A stretch of DNA of 64,000 nucleotides. It comes from Epinephelus fuscoguttatus (lineage: Eukaryota > Chordata > Actinopteri > Perciformes > Serranidae). The translations under genes were made by a program, and so were the position numbers. The DNA lies in the NCBI RefSeq assembly GCF_011397635.1, contig NC_064752.1:17501-81500 (forward strand), read 5' to 3'. Under the pieces are notes generated by a model that saw nothing but the letters and a program-made list of their open reading frames with translations, had not been told where the DNA came from and did no database searches. This document shows positions 30,514-44,664 of the stretch, one piece after another. Positions within the stretch are counted from its first letter, which is position 1, and each line of letters starts with the position of its first letter.

Positions 30514-32007
30514 TCAGACTCTAAATTTTACCTGTAGAATTACAATCTACATTAACACAACAAAACGTGATGACATCCCTGCAAAATTGGAATGACACAG
30601 ACACAAAACAATAAAATATTATAAAAGCAAACCAACCAAAACAGAACAAACTAACAAAAAAGATAAAAACTCCACAGAATAAAAAGAGAGTAAATAAATA
30701 AATAAAATAGAATAAAAATGAACAATACAGTAAAAGAAGGTAAAAATAAAAATAATATGCTGCACGTAGCTCTACACTGAAATGGGATTTTTACCAGCTT
30801 TAAATAGATAAATATAAATTTATGATAAAGTTGCGGTGACTGGAGAAAATGCAAGGTTGTGAAGAAACACGTTAATTGCTGTGATCGCAGCATCACAACA
30901 TCCTGGAGGGACTGATACACTGAAGAGTGTAAAATGTACACATGTAATCTACGGAGGAGATCTTTGTAAAACTTATTACACTCAGTTGTTGGTTCAACCT
31001 ACAGAGTGGGGTTGACAAAAGGCACATTACAAGATAAACGTGTTAATATCACATTACAATCTGCAGCTTCAACGAGTCAACACCACTCTGACAGACCAAC
31101 AAAGATTTAATAAGTTTGACAAAGGTCGTGATTTATTACAGAATGTTTTTCTGTGTCTCAGGTCACTGCAGCTCAGCATGATTGTTGAGATCTGCTTGTT
31201 GCCTTTTATTGTTTTATTTTAACTTGTTTGCCTATTTCTATTATTATCAATCAATTTCAATCAATTTTATTTATAAAGCCCAATATCACAAATCACAATT
31301 TGCCTCACAGGGCTTTACAGCATACGACATCCCTCTGTCCTTATGACCCTCGGAGCGGATAAGGATGTATCACCTTTATATTTTCTGTCTGTCACACTGT
31401 GGTCCATAAAGAGTGAAAATACAACTGATGTTGAAGACATTATAGCAGCTGAATGAAGGAGATGTAGCGACACAACAACTCAACCAAACAGATGGAAATG
31501 AAAACAACATGATAATGAGATGACAGAACTCACAAAAAGAACCTGATGAAACTAAAGTGACTTACAAGAAGTTTTTTAAAGGATCATATTGATGTTTATT
31601 ATATTTATTTGCGTCACTTAGAGTCTGAAGAAAGATAAAATCACACTGGCTGAAGTCAGGACATTTTTAAGAACTAAAACCAAACATGAGATTTCACAAA
31701 CTTAAAGGGTAACACCACCCAATTTAAGAATTCCACTGTTATTTCCATGGTCTAGGAGAGTGAATAAGTCTAATAAGAGTTTAATAAGAGTTTGATATTA
31801 AGGAAGTCACAGGCTTGTGATGTCATAGGGTATAAAGTCTGGAGCTGCTCCACAGACAGAGACCTGATTTTATGGAGCCACAGAATGTTTGTTTGCTTTT
31901 TTAGACCTAAATGAAATTTATTCTATTTCAGTGTTCTCAGTTCTGAAACAGAAAATGTTCCCGTATGTTCAGAACATTCCCCTGGGTGCTCTCAGTGTCA
32001 CCTACAG
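30514..32007. other. 3' UTR/intergenic, with L2 tail
   Basis: Candidate poly(A) signals are near 30610 and 30690-30720. At 31236-31366 is a 130-bp L2-like LINE 3' end, minus strand (TTTATTTATAAAGCCCAATATC). 31700-31870 resembles 48600-48775 and is probably a shared dispersed repeat. No coding gene seen. Confidence 0.5.
31236..31366 (-). mobile_element. L2-like LINE 3' end, strongly 5'-truncated
   Basis: Matches the last 130 bp of the L2-like LINEs at 22855 and 39975, with the (ATTGA)n tail at its left edge. Confidence 0.75.
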
Positions 32008-32332
32008 CACTGGTTCCCAACTGGTTCAGCCACTGGGTCCAGATTTCTCCTCAGTCATCAGTTCAAGGTCCACACAGTTTCATATATTCAGCGTCATACT
32101 TGTGTTTGGCCACGTCTCAAGCTAGTTTCTGTCTCTGTCAAGTAGCTGTTTGTTACTCACACTCTCTACAGGAAACAGCACTTCAAAATAAAAGCTCTGT
32201 GCTGGAAATTCACTGTACTTAAGAATAAAGTGTGGTTTTACAAAGCTGATATGTTAGCAAGTCACTTGTGGTCCATTCAGAATGAGCCCGTGACCCACTT
32301 TTGGACCACGACCCACCAGTTGGGAACCACTG
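32008..32332. mobile_element. hAT-like MITE, 325 bp
   Basis: Ends CACTGGTTCCCAACTGG and its inverse CCAGTTGGGAACCACTG. Flanking 8-mers ACCTACAG and CTCTGCAG agree at five positions. It is related to the longer copy at 55945-56712 (shared TTTATTTTGAAGTGC-type interior in inverse orientation). Confidence 0.65.
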
Positions 32333-35232
32333 CTCTGCAGCATCTCCCACCATTCATTGTCTGTGGAGCAGCTGCAGACTGCAGGATTTGGGAGAGAGTT
32401 GTTCATGATTACTCATATATTTGGACTGTCTTAGACCAGAGGAATAACATGTATGAATTCTGAAACTAGGCGTAGCTCCCCTTTAAGCTTGAAGCAGTGT
32501 TAAAACTCATGTGGAGCAGCTGTCAGAGCAACAAGTTGGATCATGACCACAAACATGAACTCATTTTTTACATACTAGTGACTTTCATAGATTTAAAACA
32601 TGTGTGTTGATATAAATGTGATTTAGATGAGAATAGGCAGGTTATTGAGAAATCATTATGACATTTGATTTGTCATTAAAACAGGAATTTTAAATTTGAA
32701 TGTTGCACTTTGTTTGGATGAGTTCACTGATATTTGTCCTTTTAAAAGGTCCTCAGCTCCACATGAGATGTGGCTGAATATATTATTGTAAATATTTTAT
32801 CGCTTGAGTTTGAATATTTTATAACTGCAGAGTTGTGTAAAATTAAATTGAATGTCATTTTTGTATTTAACTTGTTAACTCACTGCCCTGCTTCACTTCT
32901 TTATATTTGCTGAGCAGGAGTCAGATGCTCCCAGTACGAGGCTGAAGGATCTTTAATCCTGTCGATGGTGATAATGTAACACTGTGCAGTGAAGACTGAG
33001 GTGTATGTTTGAGAAGGAGCCAAGCGAGAGTCTGACTGTGACAGTTTCAGATGAAGATGGTTGTTGTGCCATTCTCACCTTGTTTTATGAATCGTGGCCT
33101 TTGACTGTTTTCATGTATTTGCTGATGTTTGGTCTGTCAGATACACTCTCTCACAGTCTGTGTAAAGATTGAAGCTCCTGGAAGTTTTGGGACAAAGACA
33201 TTTGACTGACATTTGTTTGATGACTCTTCCTCATTGATCTTCATGTTAAAAGGCTAAAAATAAATCTTAGAATTGATCTTATGAACCACTTATCCTGTTA
33301 GGGGTCACGGGGCGCTGGAGGCTGTCCCAGCTGACACTGGGTGAGAGGTGGGGTTCACCCTGGACAGGTCAGACAGGACGGGTATAACCAGAGGGGACAG
33401 TTCTGCAGCTTGAAGCTGTTGTGAAACAGGAGGAGGAGGAGGAGGAGGAGGAGGCAACAGATACATAATCCACATGAAGGAAATCCCTGTGTTAGAGGAC
33501 CTGGATGGACAGAATTATCTGGTGCATGATGGACATCTTAGATACAAACTGTAAATAATTTCTTATCGTGAGTTTTGTTATGAATTCAGTCTTGATTGTA
33601 ACCTCACAGAGTTTAACTGTCTCATAAAGAACATGTCCAAAGCATTTCTTGTCTCAGCCAAAAACACGTCATTGCACTCTCAGCCCCCATCCCATCTACT
33701 CACACTTTATGAATGGAGTTCATTTGCTTGACAAAAGATGTTCAAACAAATCCATTCGATCCATCTTAACAAACGGTTTATAGCCTGCTCAGTCTCTGAG
33801 AAATAATGTTTTGAATCTCTTTGACCAGTCAACAGTTTTCAAATTGAGATGAATGAATGAATGAATGAATGAATGATTTTTACCCTTCAGGATTTAATGT
33901 TCAGAACACATGTATGTTTCTTAAACGGTGATATTGAAACAGGAGAACGTGTTTATTTCATGCTCTCATACAGAAACCCTGGGAACAGTTTAAAGAATGA
34001 GGAAGTAGAAAAACCGCAATAAAAACAAAGAGGAAGAGGAAGATTCAAAGGGCGGGGTTCATGGAGTCGTTCGAACTTTGAGGATTGAGACATGAGCTAC
34101 AGTCTGTGGATAAACTGGTGGTGACAGTATGGAGGTGAGTCAAGACACTGTTACTTACTGTTTATATGATGCTCGGATATTTTGGCTGAAATGAGCCATC
34201 TGTAAAAACTTCTATATTTAAAGACCCAGGGAGTTCAATGAGGTCTGTCTCTGTCTGTCTGTCTGTCTGTGTGCTTCAAGGTAACAGTCTCTGCCATCAC
34301 GATAACTTTACATGGCTCATATGATGACGTGTCAGGCTTGTGACTGTTTATCAGTCTGATTAGGCTGAGTTGTTTTAATTTAGTGAATGTTATTTCTGCT
34401 TTAACTTCGCTGACGGAGGTTTGGTTGTTGTTCAAATGTAGTCTTGTAATCATGTAGAATGTAGTTTTGGACGAGAAAGATAAATACAGTATATAGAAAT
34501 ATATATATAATAAATATGAGGGAATTCTGATGTATTTTATATTTAGTAAAAAGGCTTTTGAAGCACTTATTAAAAACATGTTTTTCACGTGAAAGAAAGT
34601 TATAAAGGCAAATTCATGACTGAATCAAAGGCAGTGTGATGAAGGAATGAATGGCTTCAGAACAATTACGCTTTTTTAAAACATAATAAATCTTTTGTTT
34701 CCTCGGAATAAAAGAGGGAATAAATAACAACAAAGAAAACATCTGTATTGGTATCAGCCCAGAGTTTCACAGTCGGTCTATCCCTGATATGATTTAAAAA
34801 GTGTAGATAATTAGCTAAATAGACCTTTGTTAAATTAGTTTAATTGTTGCCTAAGAGTTTACTGAAAACAACAGAAGCTGAATTAAATGACCTTGTGACA
34901 GTTTTTCTTTTAGTTGTAGAGGTTGTAAAATTAGTTTGCAAACTTGATATGTGAGCCCCGTCTGGAACTGTTTAAAGGCTTGAACTCTACTGGGACTGTG
35001 AGAATAAGAAGCACCAAATCTATGGCTGTGTAATAGTTTCATATGAGTGAAGGACTGCATTACCTGCTTTTCACAGCACTACAGATATGGTGCAGCTCAT
35101 TAGCGCCACCTGCTGGTGAGCCATATTAATGGCACTAGTGTGGGTCAAAGGAGCAGAGGGAGCACAGTTACCATGTGTGTGTGATTTAGGCTGGAGTTAC
35201 AGAGCTGTGGAGTAAATCCATGTGATGTTGAC
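32333..35232. other. Intergenic between gene A and BEL/Pao element
   Basis: Contains a SINE-like 3' fragment (33293-33385: GGTCACGGGG...TGGACAGGTC), a (GAG)n run at 33427-33454 and a (GAAT)n run at 33851-33876. At 34131 ATGGAG|GTGAGT sits behind GAGGAAGT and GGGCGGGG motifs. That could be a short first exon of an unrecognised gene, but nothing downstream confirms it. Confidence 0.4.
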
Positions 35233-35283
35233 TGTTGGAGCTATTTGTTATTTTTGTGATATTTAATCACTAATTATTTAGTT

Positions 35284-35314
<31 letters not shown>

Positions 35315-35732
35315 GTTCTGAAGAATACACCTTTAGTTTGCTTATAATATTTAGTATTGTTTGAGTTAATTTGAGTACTTACTAATGCTTTTATTTTGAA
35401 GGTATTGGGTAGCTGGGGCGCACTGGGTGAATCTACATATATGGGTATGCAGGCATAGGTGAGCCAGGCACCTGGGAGGGTTTATGGTTTTTTACCAGGG
35501 CAAGAGAGGCGGCAAAGGCCATTGTTCTTTGTTCGTTTGTTTGCCAGTGGGAAAATAAGCCGAAGAAACTTCATTTTGCCTGGACAATGGACTTTGTTTT
35601 TTTGTTTTTTGTTTTTCCTGCGTAAATTAATTCCCTAGGTGCCTCAGTGGCCGTTTGATTTGATTTTGTCTTAATTTAGTTTATTTTTTTTTTTTTTTTG
35701 ATCACTAAAATTGAGGACAAATAGCCGCTACA
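35233..35732 (+). repeat. BEL/Pao 5' LTR
   Basis: 500 bp, TG...CA. It includes a (TTG)n run at 35284-35312 and a T-rich stretch near its end. It differs from the 3' LTR at only a few bases plus the simple runs. Confidence 0.9.
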
Positions 35733-36145
35733 TAAGTAAAAAACCTCCCCTAAAGTGAAGATTTTGTGGATGGACTTTGTGGAAGCTTGGATATTGGATT
35801 GCTGATTTGTGAAAGAGGATTGCTGGATTGAAAAAATACGCCGGGGTTGGAGAGTCTCCGGCCGACGGACATCGCACAAAACTACCCAACAGCATCGGTA
35901 AGCAAAGGATTTCTTTGAAGACTATATTGGAAAACGGCTTCACTATTGGAGTGTTTGAGTCATTGCTTTACTGGATGAATATTGGGAGTTTTGGAAGTTT
36001 TTGGACTTTTGATGACGCGCGTGTGTTGCGCCATACCTCAGTGGTCAGCCACACCTACTTTCATTCATAAAAAATCCCTGAAGTTGAGCCGTGTATGTGT
36101 GTCACAAATGATATCCCTGTAATGTCCTGAGTACAAACCAAGAGT

Positions 36146-37848
36146 GTGGAAATTAAAGGAGACTCAAAAGGATTTGATGTGGAGAAAATGTCCAAGGTTG
36201 CATCAAAAGCCGATGACTCTGTGTCCGTGCTCTCAAAACGGAGCGTCAAGTTTACCTCAAAGGGTCTGGCATTTTATTTAAAAACGTGTCAAGAAAAGAG
36301 GTCTTTGAAATGCAAACAAGCAAGGAGGAACATGGATCAAATGCGTAGCTTGATGGAATCCACTGACAATGTGAACTCAGTGCAATCTCAGCTGAGTAAA
36401 TGTATTAAGTGCTTTGAGGAAGCCAATGACATGCACGAAGCCATTCTGAATCTGAATTTGCCAGAGGATGAAGTTGAACGGCAAAATACATATTTTCATG
36501 CAAAAAGGTCCATGTTTTCTGATTTCATTGAAAATGTAAAGGTTTGGTTATCTGATGCTGGTCACCCATATGTGCAATCAAATGGCAATGATATTGAACA
36601 TCCTGATAACTTAAGTGTGGCTTCTGATGAGATTAATCCTGAAGACAGTGCTTCAAACGTTTCATGTCAAAACGAGAATCATTCCAGAGCACATTCTAAG
36701 TTATCTAAGGAATCATCCACGTCATCTGCAAGAATAAAGACAGAAGCTGATAAAGCAGCACTTATGGAGCGCACGGCTGCGTTAAAAAGGAAACATTTAT
36801 TGGAAGCAAAAGAGGAGGAACTCAGAAAGGAAAAGGAACAGTTTGCTCTGGAAACTGAACTGGCTGAAGCCAATGCAAAACTGCATGTGTTGGAAATCAA
36901 TTCAAAGTGTGGCTCTAAAGGATCGGATGGAATGAACTCATATTTTGAAAGGAATCTGAGCGGTGCTCGAGGAACAAGCCGGCTGTCAGACCATCAGTAA
37001 CAACTAATGCCCAAGTGAATGTCAGGCCTGGACGAGCAGCAGTGACACAAACTGACAGCGGCCCAATAATAAGTCAAATTCAAACAACACAAATGGTTCC
37101 TGATACTCTGAATCTAGCCAGCAACAATAACCCCTGCAATGATATTATGAACATTATGCAAAGACACAATGACATCACTGCATTGTTGGTTCAGCAAAAT
37201 TTAGCATCTGCTCTGCCAATGAGAAACATTCCTGTATTTGATGGTGACCCTCTTTAGTTTCAGTCCTTTATGAGATCCTTTGAAAACTGTGTAGAGGGAA
37301 AAACTAACAATTTCAGTGATTGCTTGTCTTTTTTGGAACAGTACACCAGGGGGCAGCCAAGAGACCTTGTCAAGAGCTGTCAGCATCTACCCCCAAGTAT
37401 GGGATACCAAAGGGCCAAATCCCTTCTTGTGGAGCATTTTGGCAATGAAGATAAAATTGCTTCTGCTTACATGGAAAAAATTCTGAACTGGCTCCCCATT
37501 AAAGCAGAGGATGTACAAGCACTGCAATCTTTTTCCCTGTTTCTTCAAGGTTGCTCCAATTTAACACAGCAGATAATGTACATGAAGGAGTTGGACATGC
37601 CCTCCAGTCTCAAAAATATTGTGATGAAGCTTCCTTATAAACTACAGGAAAAGTGGAGGACTGTTGCGTGTGATCTGCAGGAGCAAAATGGACACAGAGC
37701 AGTATTCGCTGACCTTGTGACCTTTGTTGAGAAACAAGTCAAAATAGTCTCTGACCCACTTTTCGGTAATATTCAAGATCTGCCACCTGTCAGCCGCAGC
37801 AAAGCCCCCAATGCCAGTCACACAAGTGAACTTTCAAGTTTACTTTAA
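36146..37848 (+). pseudogene. BEL/Pao gag-like region
   Basis: The frame 36146-37000 encodes a charged N-terminal gag part (a Lys/Glu-rich helix near residues 215-250). A frameshift around 36970 moves to the frame of 37015-37848. In that frame a TAG at 37255-37257 interrupts the conserved FDGDPLxF motif. The region after it (FLEQYTRG, SAYMEKILNWLP, LPYKLQEKW) is the conserved Pao gag domain, which is expected to package the element's RNA. The break-up suggests mutation since insertion. Confidence 0.75.
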
Positions 37849-37989
37849 ATGAAGAAGAAAAGAAAAAACAAAAAGAAGAAGGAAAAAAATGCAGGAAAAC
37901 ATACTGAATGGAAATCACTTTGCCACAGGTTTGTCTGTTTTGTTTTTTTTTTCTCCAAAAAAGAACATTTGTATTTCCATAATTGCATG

Positions 37990-39138
37990 ATTGCTTCAGA
38001 CAAAGGACTCGTCTCTGTACTTGTTTTATTCGATCTTAGTGCGGCGTTTGACACAATTGACCATCAAATTCTGCTGCAGAGACTGGATCACTTAATTGAC
38101 CTAAAAGGTTCTGTACTGAGCTGGTTTAAATTTTATTTATCTGATCGTTTTCAGTTTGTTGACGTTCGCAATGAATCATCCTTACGTACTAAAGTTTGTT
38201 TTGGAGTTCCGCAAGGTTCTGTGCTCGGACCAATCCTGTTTACTCTATATATGCTTCCTTTAGGTAACATCATTAGAAATCACTCTATAAATTTCCATTG
38301 TTATGCGGATGATACTCAGTTGTATTTATCAATGAAGCCAGAAGAAAGCAATCAATTAACTAAACTCCATAATTGCCTTAAAGACATAAAAACTTGGATG
38401 AGCACCAATTTCCTGATGTTAAATTCAGACAAAACTGAAGTTATTGTTCTTGGCCCCAAACAACTCAGAGACTCTTTATCTGATGACATAGTTTCTCTAG
38501 ATGGCATTGCTCTGGCCCCTGCCACTACCGTACGAAACCTCGGAGTAACATTTGATCAAGATTTGTCTTTTAATTCTCATTTAAAACAAACCTCACGGAC
38601 TGCATTTTTTCATCTGCGTAATATTGCGAAAATTAGGCCTATCCTGACCCGAAAAGATGCAGAAAAATTGGTCCACGCTTTTGTTACCTCAAGGCTGGAT
38701 TACTGTAACTCTCTATTATCAGGTAGCTCTAGTAAGTCCTTATAAACTCTCCAGCTAATTCAGAATGCAGCAGCACGTGTACTAACAGGAACTAAGAAAC
38801 AAGATCATATCTCTCCTGTTTTAGCTTCTCTGCTCCCTGTAAAATCCAGAATTGAATTTAAAATCCTACTGTTAACTTATAAAGCTCTAAATGGTCAAGC
38901 TCCGTCATATCTTAGAGAGCTCATAGTGCCATATTATCCCACCAGAACTCTGCTCTCTGAGAACGCAGGGTTACTCGTGGTCCCTAAAGTCTCCAAAAGT
39001 AGATCAGGAGCCAGAGCCTTCAGCTATCAGGCTCCTCTCCTGTGGAATCATCTTCCTGTTACGGTCCAGGAGGCAGACACCGTCTCCACATTTAAGACTA
39101 GACTTAAGACTTTCCTCTTTGATAAAGCTTATAGTTAG
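37990..39138 (+). pseudogene. L2-like reverse transcriptase C-terminal half
   Basis: RT palm with YADD (38305-38320), GVPQGSVLGPILF, and a thumb/C-terminal region, with a stop at 38745 (SKSL then TAA). The remainder continues at 38926-39138. The 5' truncation removes endonuclease and ORF1, so it cannot move on its own. Confidence 0.75.
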
Positions 39139-39234
39139 GGCTGGCTCAGGCTTGTCCTGTACCAGCCCCTAGTTAGGCTGACTTAGGCCTAGTCTGCCGG
39201 AGGACCCCCCTATAATACACCGGGCACCTTCTCT

Positions 39235-39344
<110 letters not shown>

Positions 39345-39628
39345 CTATTACTGCATCTAGCTAACCCGGCCATTCTGGATGTCACTAACTCGGCTTCTTC
39401 TCCGGAGCCTTTGTGCTCCACTGTCTCTCAGGTTAACTCATATCACAGCGGTGCCTGGACAGCGTGGCGTGTGTAGTTGTGCTTGTTATTATACACATAT
39501 GATTATTGTCACACATGTATACTGCCAGGTATTAATACATACTTTCAACATATTGTACCGCAGTAACCAGAACTATAACTATAATATTATTACTTTCATT
39601 AATGTTGTTGTAAGCTACTGTCATTACC

Positions 39629-39631
<3 letters not shown>

Positions 39632-39705
<74 letters not shown>
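39632..39705 (+). repeat. (CT)n microsatellite, about 74 bp
   Basis: The second CT array of the same L2 3' UTR, matching 23130-23161 of the other copy. Confidence 0.95.
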
Positions 39706-39709
<4 letters not shown>

Positions 39710-39975
39710 CATATGGATTGCTGTTAATTTATTATGCTGTTCTGTTCTGTACGACATCTATTGCACGTCTGTCCGTCCTGGAAGAGGGATCCCTCCTCAG
39801 TTGCTCTTCCTGAGGTTTCTACCGTTTTTTCCCTGTTAAAGGGTTTTTTGGGGAGTTTTTCCTGATCAGCTGTGAGGGTCATAAGGACAGAGGGATGTCG
39901 TATGCTGTAAAGCCCTGTGAGGCAAATTGTGATTTGTGATATTGGGCTTTATAAATAAAATTGATTGATTGATTG

Positions 39976-42900
39976 ACACAAAGCAAAGGAGAAATGGAAG
40001 CACTTTTGCCACCAGTGTCAGTGCAGTGGAGGAAAGAGACAAAATCTACACGGACAGTAACATCAAGCCCCCTTCTGCTCAAAGCGACCTCAAATGCTGT
40101 TTATTTTGCAAACAGAACAGTCACTCTCTGGATAAATGCTCACAGTTCAAGTTGAAGATGCATCGGGACAAGATAAATTTCATAAAGGAAAATGGAATTT
40201 GTTTTGGTTGCTTGAAAGTTGGTCATACAAGCAAAGACTGCAGGAGTCGTTTGGTTTGTATTGCTTGTAACCAGAAGCATCCATCAGTCCTTCATATTCA
40301 GCAAAAGGATAAAGGTACATCCTTAAAAGATGCACAAGTATCTGCATACCCTCCACTGAGTGTTTCTCCTGGACTTTCTCACACATGTGGAGCCATAGGG
40401 GCCGGTGATGAGGATGATGCTGTCTTCTCCATTGTTGCAGTACAGGTTAAATGCCAGATGAGTGATGAAGTTGTGCAAACATATGCTTTCTTGGATCCTG
40501 GGAGTTCAGGTACATTCTGCACCGTCAATCTGGCAAGGAGACTGGGCCTGAAAGGCAAACCAGCCAACATTTTATTGAGAGCCATGGGTCAGAGAAAAAT
40601 TGTGAGTACCACTGTACTGTCTGGCATGGACATGAATGATTTTATTGAGTTACCAAATATTTTGACTCAAGAGACTATGCCAGTGTCAAGACTGAATGTT
40701 CCACAGCAAGAGGATATTGCAAAATGGCCTTATCTGAGGAACATAAAACTTCACAATCTGGATGCAGAGGTTGATCTGCTCATTGGTACAGATGCTCCTA
40801 AAGTGATGGAACCCTGGGAGCTGATTAACAGCCAAGGTGAGGGACCATACGCAGTCCAAACCAGAGTCGGGTGGGTAATCAATGGACCACTTCGCGGTGG
40901 AAACAGCAGTGGAGTCAAGACGGGTTGTTCTGTCGTCACGACTAATCGTATCTCTGTGGAACATCTGGAAGAGATGCTTATCAGTCAATATAATCATGAT
41001 TTTAATGAAAAAACAGCAGTGGAGCAATTGGAAATGTCAAGAGAAGACATTAAATTCATGAAGACTGTGCAAACTACAACAGAACTGAAAAATGGGCACT
41101 ACTGTATTGACTTACCTTTCAGAGAAGAAGATCCTGCCTTACCAAATAATCGCTGTGTGGCAGAGCAGCGGCTTCAAGGCCTGAAAAGGAAATTTGAGAA
41201 AGATGTCAAGTACAAGGAGGAGTACACTTCATTTCTCAGTGACATGTTGGCTCAAGGTTACGCTGAAATGGTACCCACTGCTCAGTTGGAACAAAGTGAT
41301 GGTAAAGTGTGGTACATCCCCCATCATGGAGTACATCACCCTACCAAATGAAAACTAAGAGTTGTATTTGACTGTGGGGCCATATATAAAGGAACATCAC
41401 TGAACCAGCAGCTTTTGCAGGGGCCAGATCTCACCAACACTCTCATCGGGGTCCTCATTCGGTTCAGGAAGGAACCTGTTGCAGTCATGGCAGACATCCA
41501 TGCCATGTTTCATCAGGTATGGGTACCTGATAAGCATGTGGATTTCCTCCGATTTCTTTGGTGGCCCCAGGGCAACACTGATCAAGAACCAGCAGAATAC
41601 CGCATGAGGGTACATTTGTTTGGAGCTGTATCGTCCCCAAGCTGTGCTAATTATGCCTTGAGGAGAACTGCAGAGGATAATGCATCTGTTTTTCTTCCTG
41701 AAGTCATCAGCATAGTCAACTGTAACTTTTATGTAGATGACTGCTTGAAGTCTACAGCCTCAGAAGGAGATGCCATTCAACTTGTGAAGGATTTGACTGC
41801 ACTCTGTCACAAAGGTGGATTCAGTCTCCAAAAATGGGTGACGAACAGCCGTTTTGTGTTGATGTCAATCCCAGGTGACATCAGAGCGACAGAGATGAAA
41901 GAACTGGATTTGGACACGGATCAGCTTCCTGTCGAAAGAGCGCTTGGACTGAAGTGGTGCGTTGAGTCTGATAAGTTTATGTTCAAGACTTCAGTGCAGG
42001 AACGGCCGCAGACCAGGAGAGGAATTTTGTCTGTGGTTAGCTCACTGTATGATCCATTAGGATTTTTGGCTCCTTTCACCATGTCAGCCAAGTTAATGTT
42101 GCAGGAGCTCTGCAGAAGAAACATGAAGTGGGATGAACAAATTTCCCCCTCCTTCTCCAAGCAATGGTCTGATTGGCTGAGTGACCTCCAAAGGATGAGT
42201 GCATTCACAGTGGAACGCTGCATTAAACCTCATGACTTTGGAACATCTGTGACAGCACAAATCCATCATTTTTCTGATGCCAGTCAAGCTGGTTATGGTA
42301 CAGTGTCTTACTTGAGATTGGAAGATGGTGATAAGTTGCATGTGTCATTTCTTATGGGGAAAGCCAGAGTTGCTCCCCTGAAACAAATCACCATTCCTCG
42401 TCTGGAGCTCACAGCAGCAGTTCTCGCTGTCCGAGTGGATGCAATGCTTCAAAAGGAACTACAATGGCAGCTGGAGAGGTCGGTGTTTTGGACTGATAGC
42501 ACAACGGTCCTCAAGTACATCTGTAATGAAACTAGACGTTTCCATACCTTCGTTGCCAACAGAGTCTCTGTTATTAGAGAAGCTACAGATGTTGGCCAGT
42601 GGAAGTATGTGGGCACCAAGATCAATCCTGCAGATGAAGCATCGCGTGGATTGAGAGCTGAGGAATTTCTCATAAATGGAAAATGGATTAAAGGCCCAGA
42701 ATTCCTCTATTTGTCAGAGAGTGAGTGGCCTGTATCTGACTTTGAGCCGGCTGCGATTCCTGCTGATGACCCAGAGGTCAAAAAGGAGTCAGCAGCATAT
42801 GCCATTGTCAAGCACTCAGAAGATCCCACAGATCGCCTCATTCACTACTTCTCATCGTGGAGGAAACTTAAAACATCTGTTGCCTGGTTCCTCGAGCTTA

Positions 42901-44390
42901 AAAGAGTTCTTTTGCTTCTGAGCCAAAGGAGAAAAGAGCTTAAAGCCACTGAGAGTGACAAGGAAACAGGAGCTAAAAATTCTGTCGAACAGGAACTTCA
43001 GAGCTTCAAAGCCACACTTGGAGGAAAGATTTTGACACCAGAAAGTTATGATGAGGCAGAAAAGGCAATATTTTGTCTTGTTCAGAGGCACAGGTTTGAA
43101 AGCGAAATTGCCTCACTGACACGTGGCTCTGATAATATCTCCAAGGACAGTCCACTGTACAAGCTAGATCCTATACTAGAGGATGGCATTCTCAGAGTTG
43201 GAGGTCGCTTGCATAAGTCGGCATTACCATCAGAAACCAAGCATCCTGTTATTCTGTCAAAAGATCTGCATGTTTCCCAGCTTATTTTACGTCATATCCA
43301 TCAACAACTAGGACACGCTGGTAGAAACGACATGTTGCACAGGCTTCGACAGAGATATTGGATAATTAATGCCAACTCTGCTGCAAGAAGGACAATTACA
43401 GAATGCACAGTGTGTAGAAGGTACAGAGGAAAACTTGGAGAGCAGAAGATGGCAGACCTACCTGAGGAGAGGGTCATGCCAGACAAGGCCCCCTTTACAG
43501 ATGTTGGAGTGGATTATTTCGGCCCCCTGGAGGTCAAGAGAGGAAGAAGCCTTCTAAAGAGGTATGGAGTGCTGTTCACCTGCCTCACCAGTCGTGCAGT
43601 GCACCTGGAGGTGGCACACACTCTTGATACAGACTCTTGCATTAATGCTGTGCGGAGATTTATTTGCAGAAGAGGTCCTGTGTCAAGTTTGAGGTCTGAT
43701 AATGGCACGAATTTCACTGGAGCCAACAAGGAGTTGAAGCAAAGTCTTGCTGCTTTGAATAATGGGAGAATTCAAGGTGCTCTGATACAAGATGGGATTA
43801 AGTGGAGCTTTAATACAGCAGCGGCCTCAGATCAAGGAGGTATTTGGGAGCGTCTGATTCGTTCAGTAAAGAGCATGCTCTCTTCTGTTGTTGGACAGCA
43901 AGTGTTGGATGATGAGGGCCTGCAGACGCTATTTTGTGAGGTGGAGGCAATACTGAATGACAGACCCATCACAAAGGTCTCCGATGACCCCAGTGACCTT
44001 GAGGCCCTAACACCAAGTCATATTCTTTTGCTGAAAGGAAAACCCATCTTTCCACCAGGACTCTTTGAGCAGAGTGATCTGTACACTAGGAGAAGATGGA
44101 AGCAAGTACAGTACATTGCAGAACTCTTTTGGAAAAGATGGGTATCTGAGTACTTACTTGTGATGCAGGAAAGACAAAAGTGGACAAGGCCAAGAAGAAA
44201 CTTCTCCCCAGGAGATATTGTCATCACCGCTGATGCTACAGCTCCAAGAGGATCCTGGGTGATGGGCCGAGTTCTGAGTACCAAATCTGATGCCAAAGGA
44301 CCGGTCCGTTCTGTGTGCCTTCAAACTAAAACCAGTGTCTTGGAGAGGCCTGTAACGAAGATCTGCCTGCTCCTGGAGGCCAGAGTGTAG
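39976..44390 (+). pseudogene. BEL/Pao pol region: zinc knuckles, protease, RT, RNase H, integrase
   Basis: In one frame from ~39969: CCHC-like knuckles (CCLFCKQNSHSLDKC, CFGCLKVGHTSKDC), an aspartic protease (FLDPGSSGTFC), RT with FYVDD (41735), RNase H with [12 protein letters not shown] and [10 protein letters not shown], and an integrase with an HHCC zinc region ([19 protein letters not shown]). The D-D-E triad is in [15 protein letters not shown] and [10 protein letters not shown] single TGA at 41349-41351, just before [10 protein letters not shown], is the only break; the following 991-codon frame is open. RT and integrase motifs therefore look intact, although the polyprotein is interrupted. 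Confidence 0.85.
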
Positions 44391-44580
44391 GATCATGGAC
44401 ATTATTCTTTCTTTCTCTCTTACTACTCTGTCCTCCATCTCTTTTTTTCTTTTCCTACCAGCTGTCCAGAAGAAGACAGAAGAATCTCCATTGTAGAGTT
44501 AGGGAGAGATAAAGAGAATAGCTCCCTTATTGAAATAAAAGTAATTGTGAGTTTATACTTTTCACAATTAGGGGCCGGGG

Positions 44581-44627
44581 TGTTGGAGCTATTTATTTTT
44601 GTGATATTTAATCACTAATTATTTAGT

Positions 44628-44664
<37 letters not shown>

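Noticed and set aside
34235..34588. 117-codon minus-strand frame in the intergenic region
   Set aside because: AT-rich, ends in a (GACA)n-type repeat, with no domain or splice context.
35828..36070. 80-codon frame just inside the BEL/Pao 5' LTR as an extra viral-type gene
   Set aside because: No motif, and it lies in the untranslated leader before the gag start at 36146.
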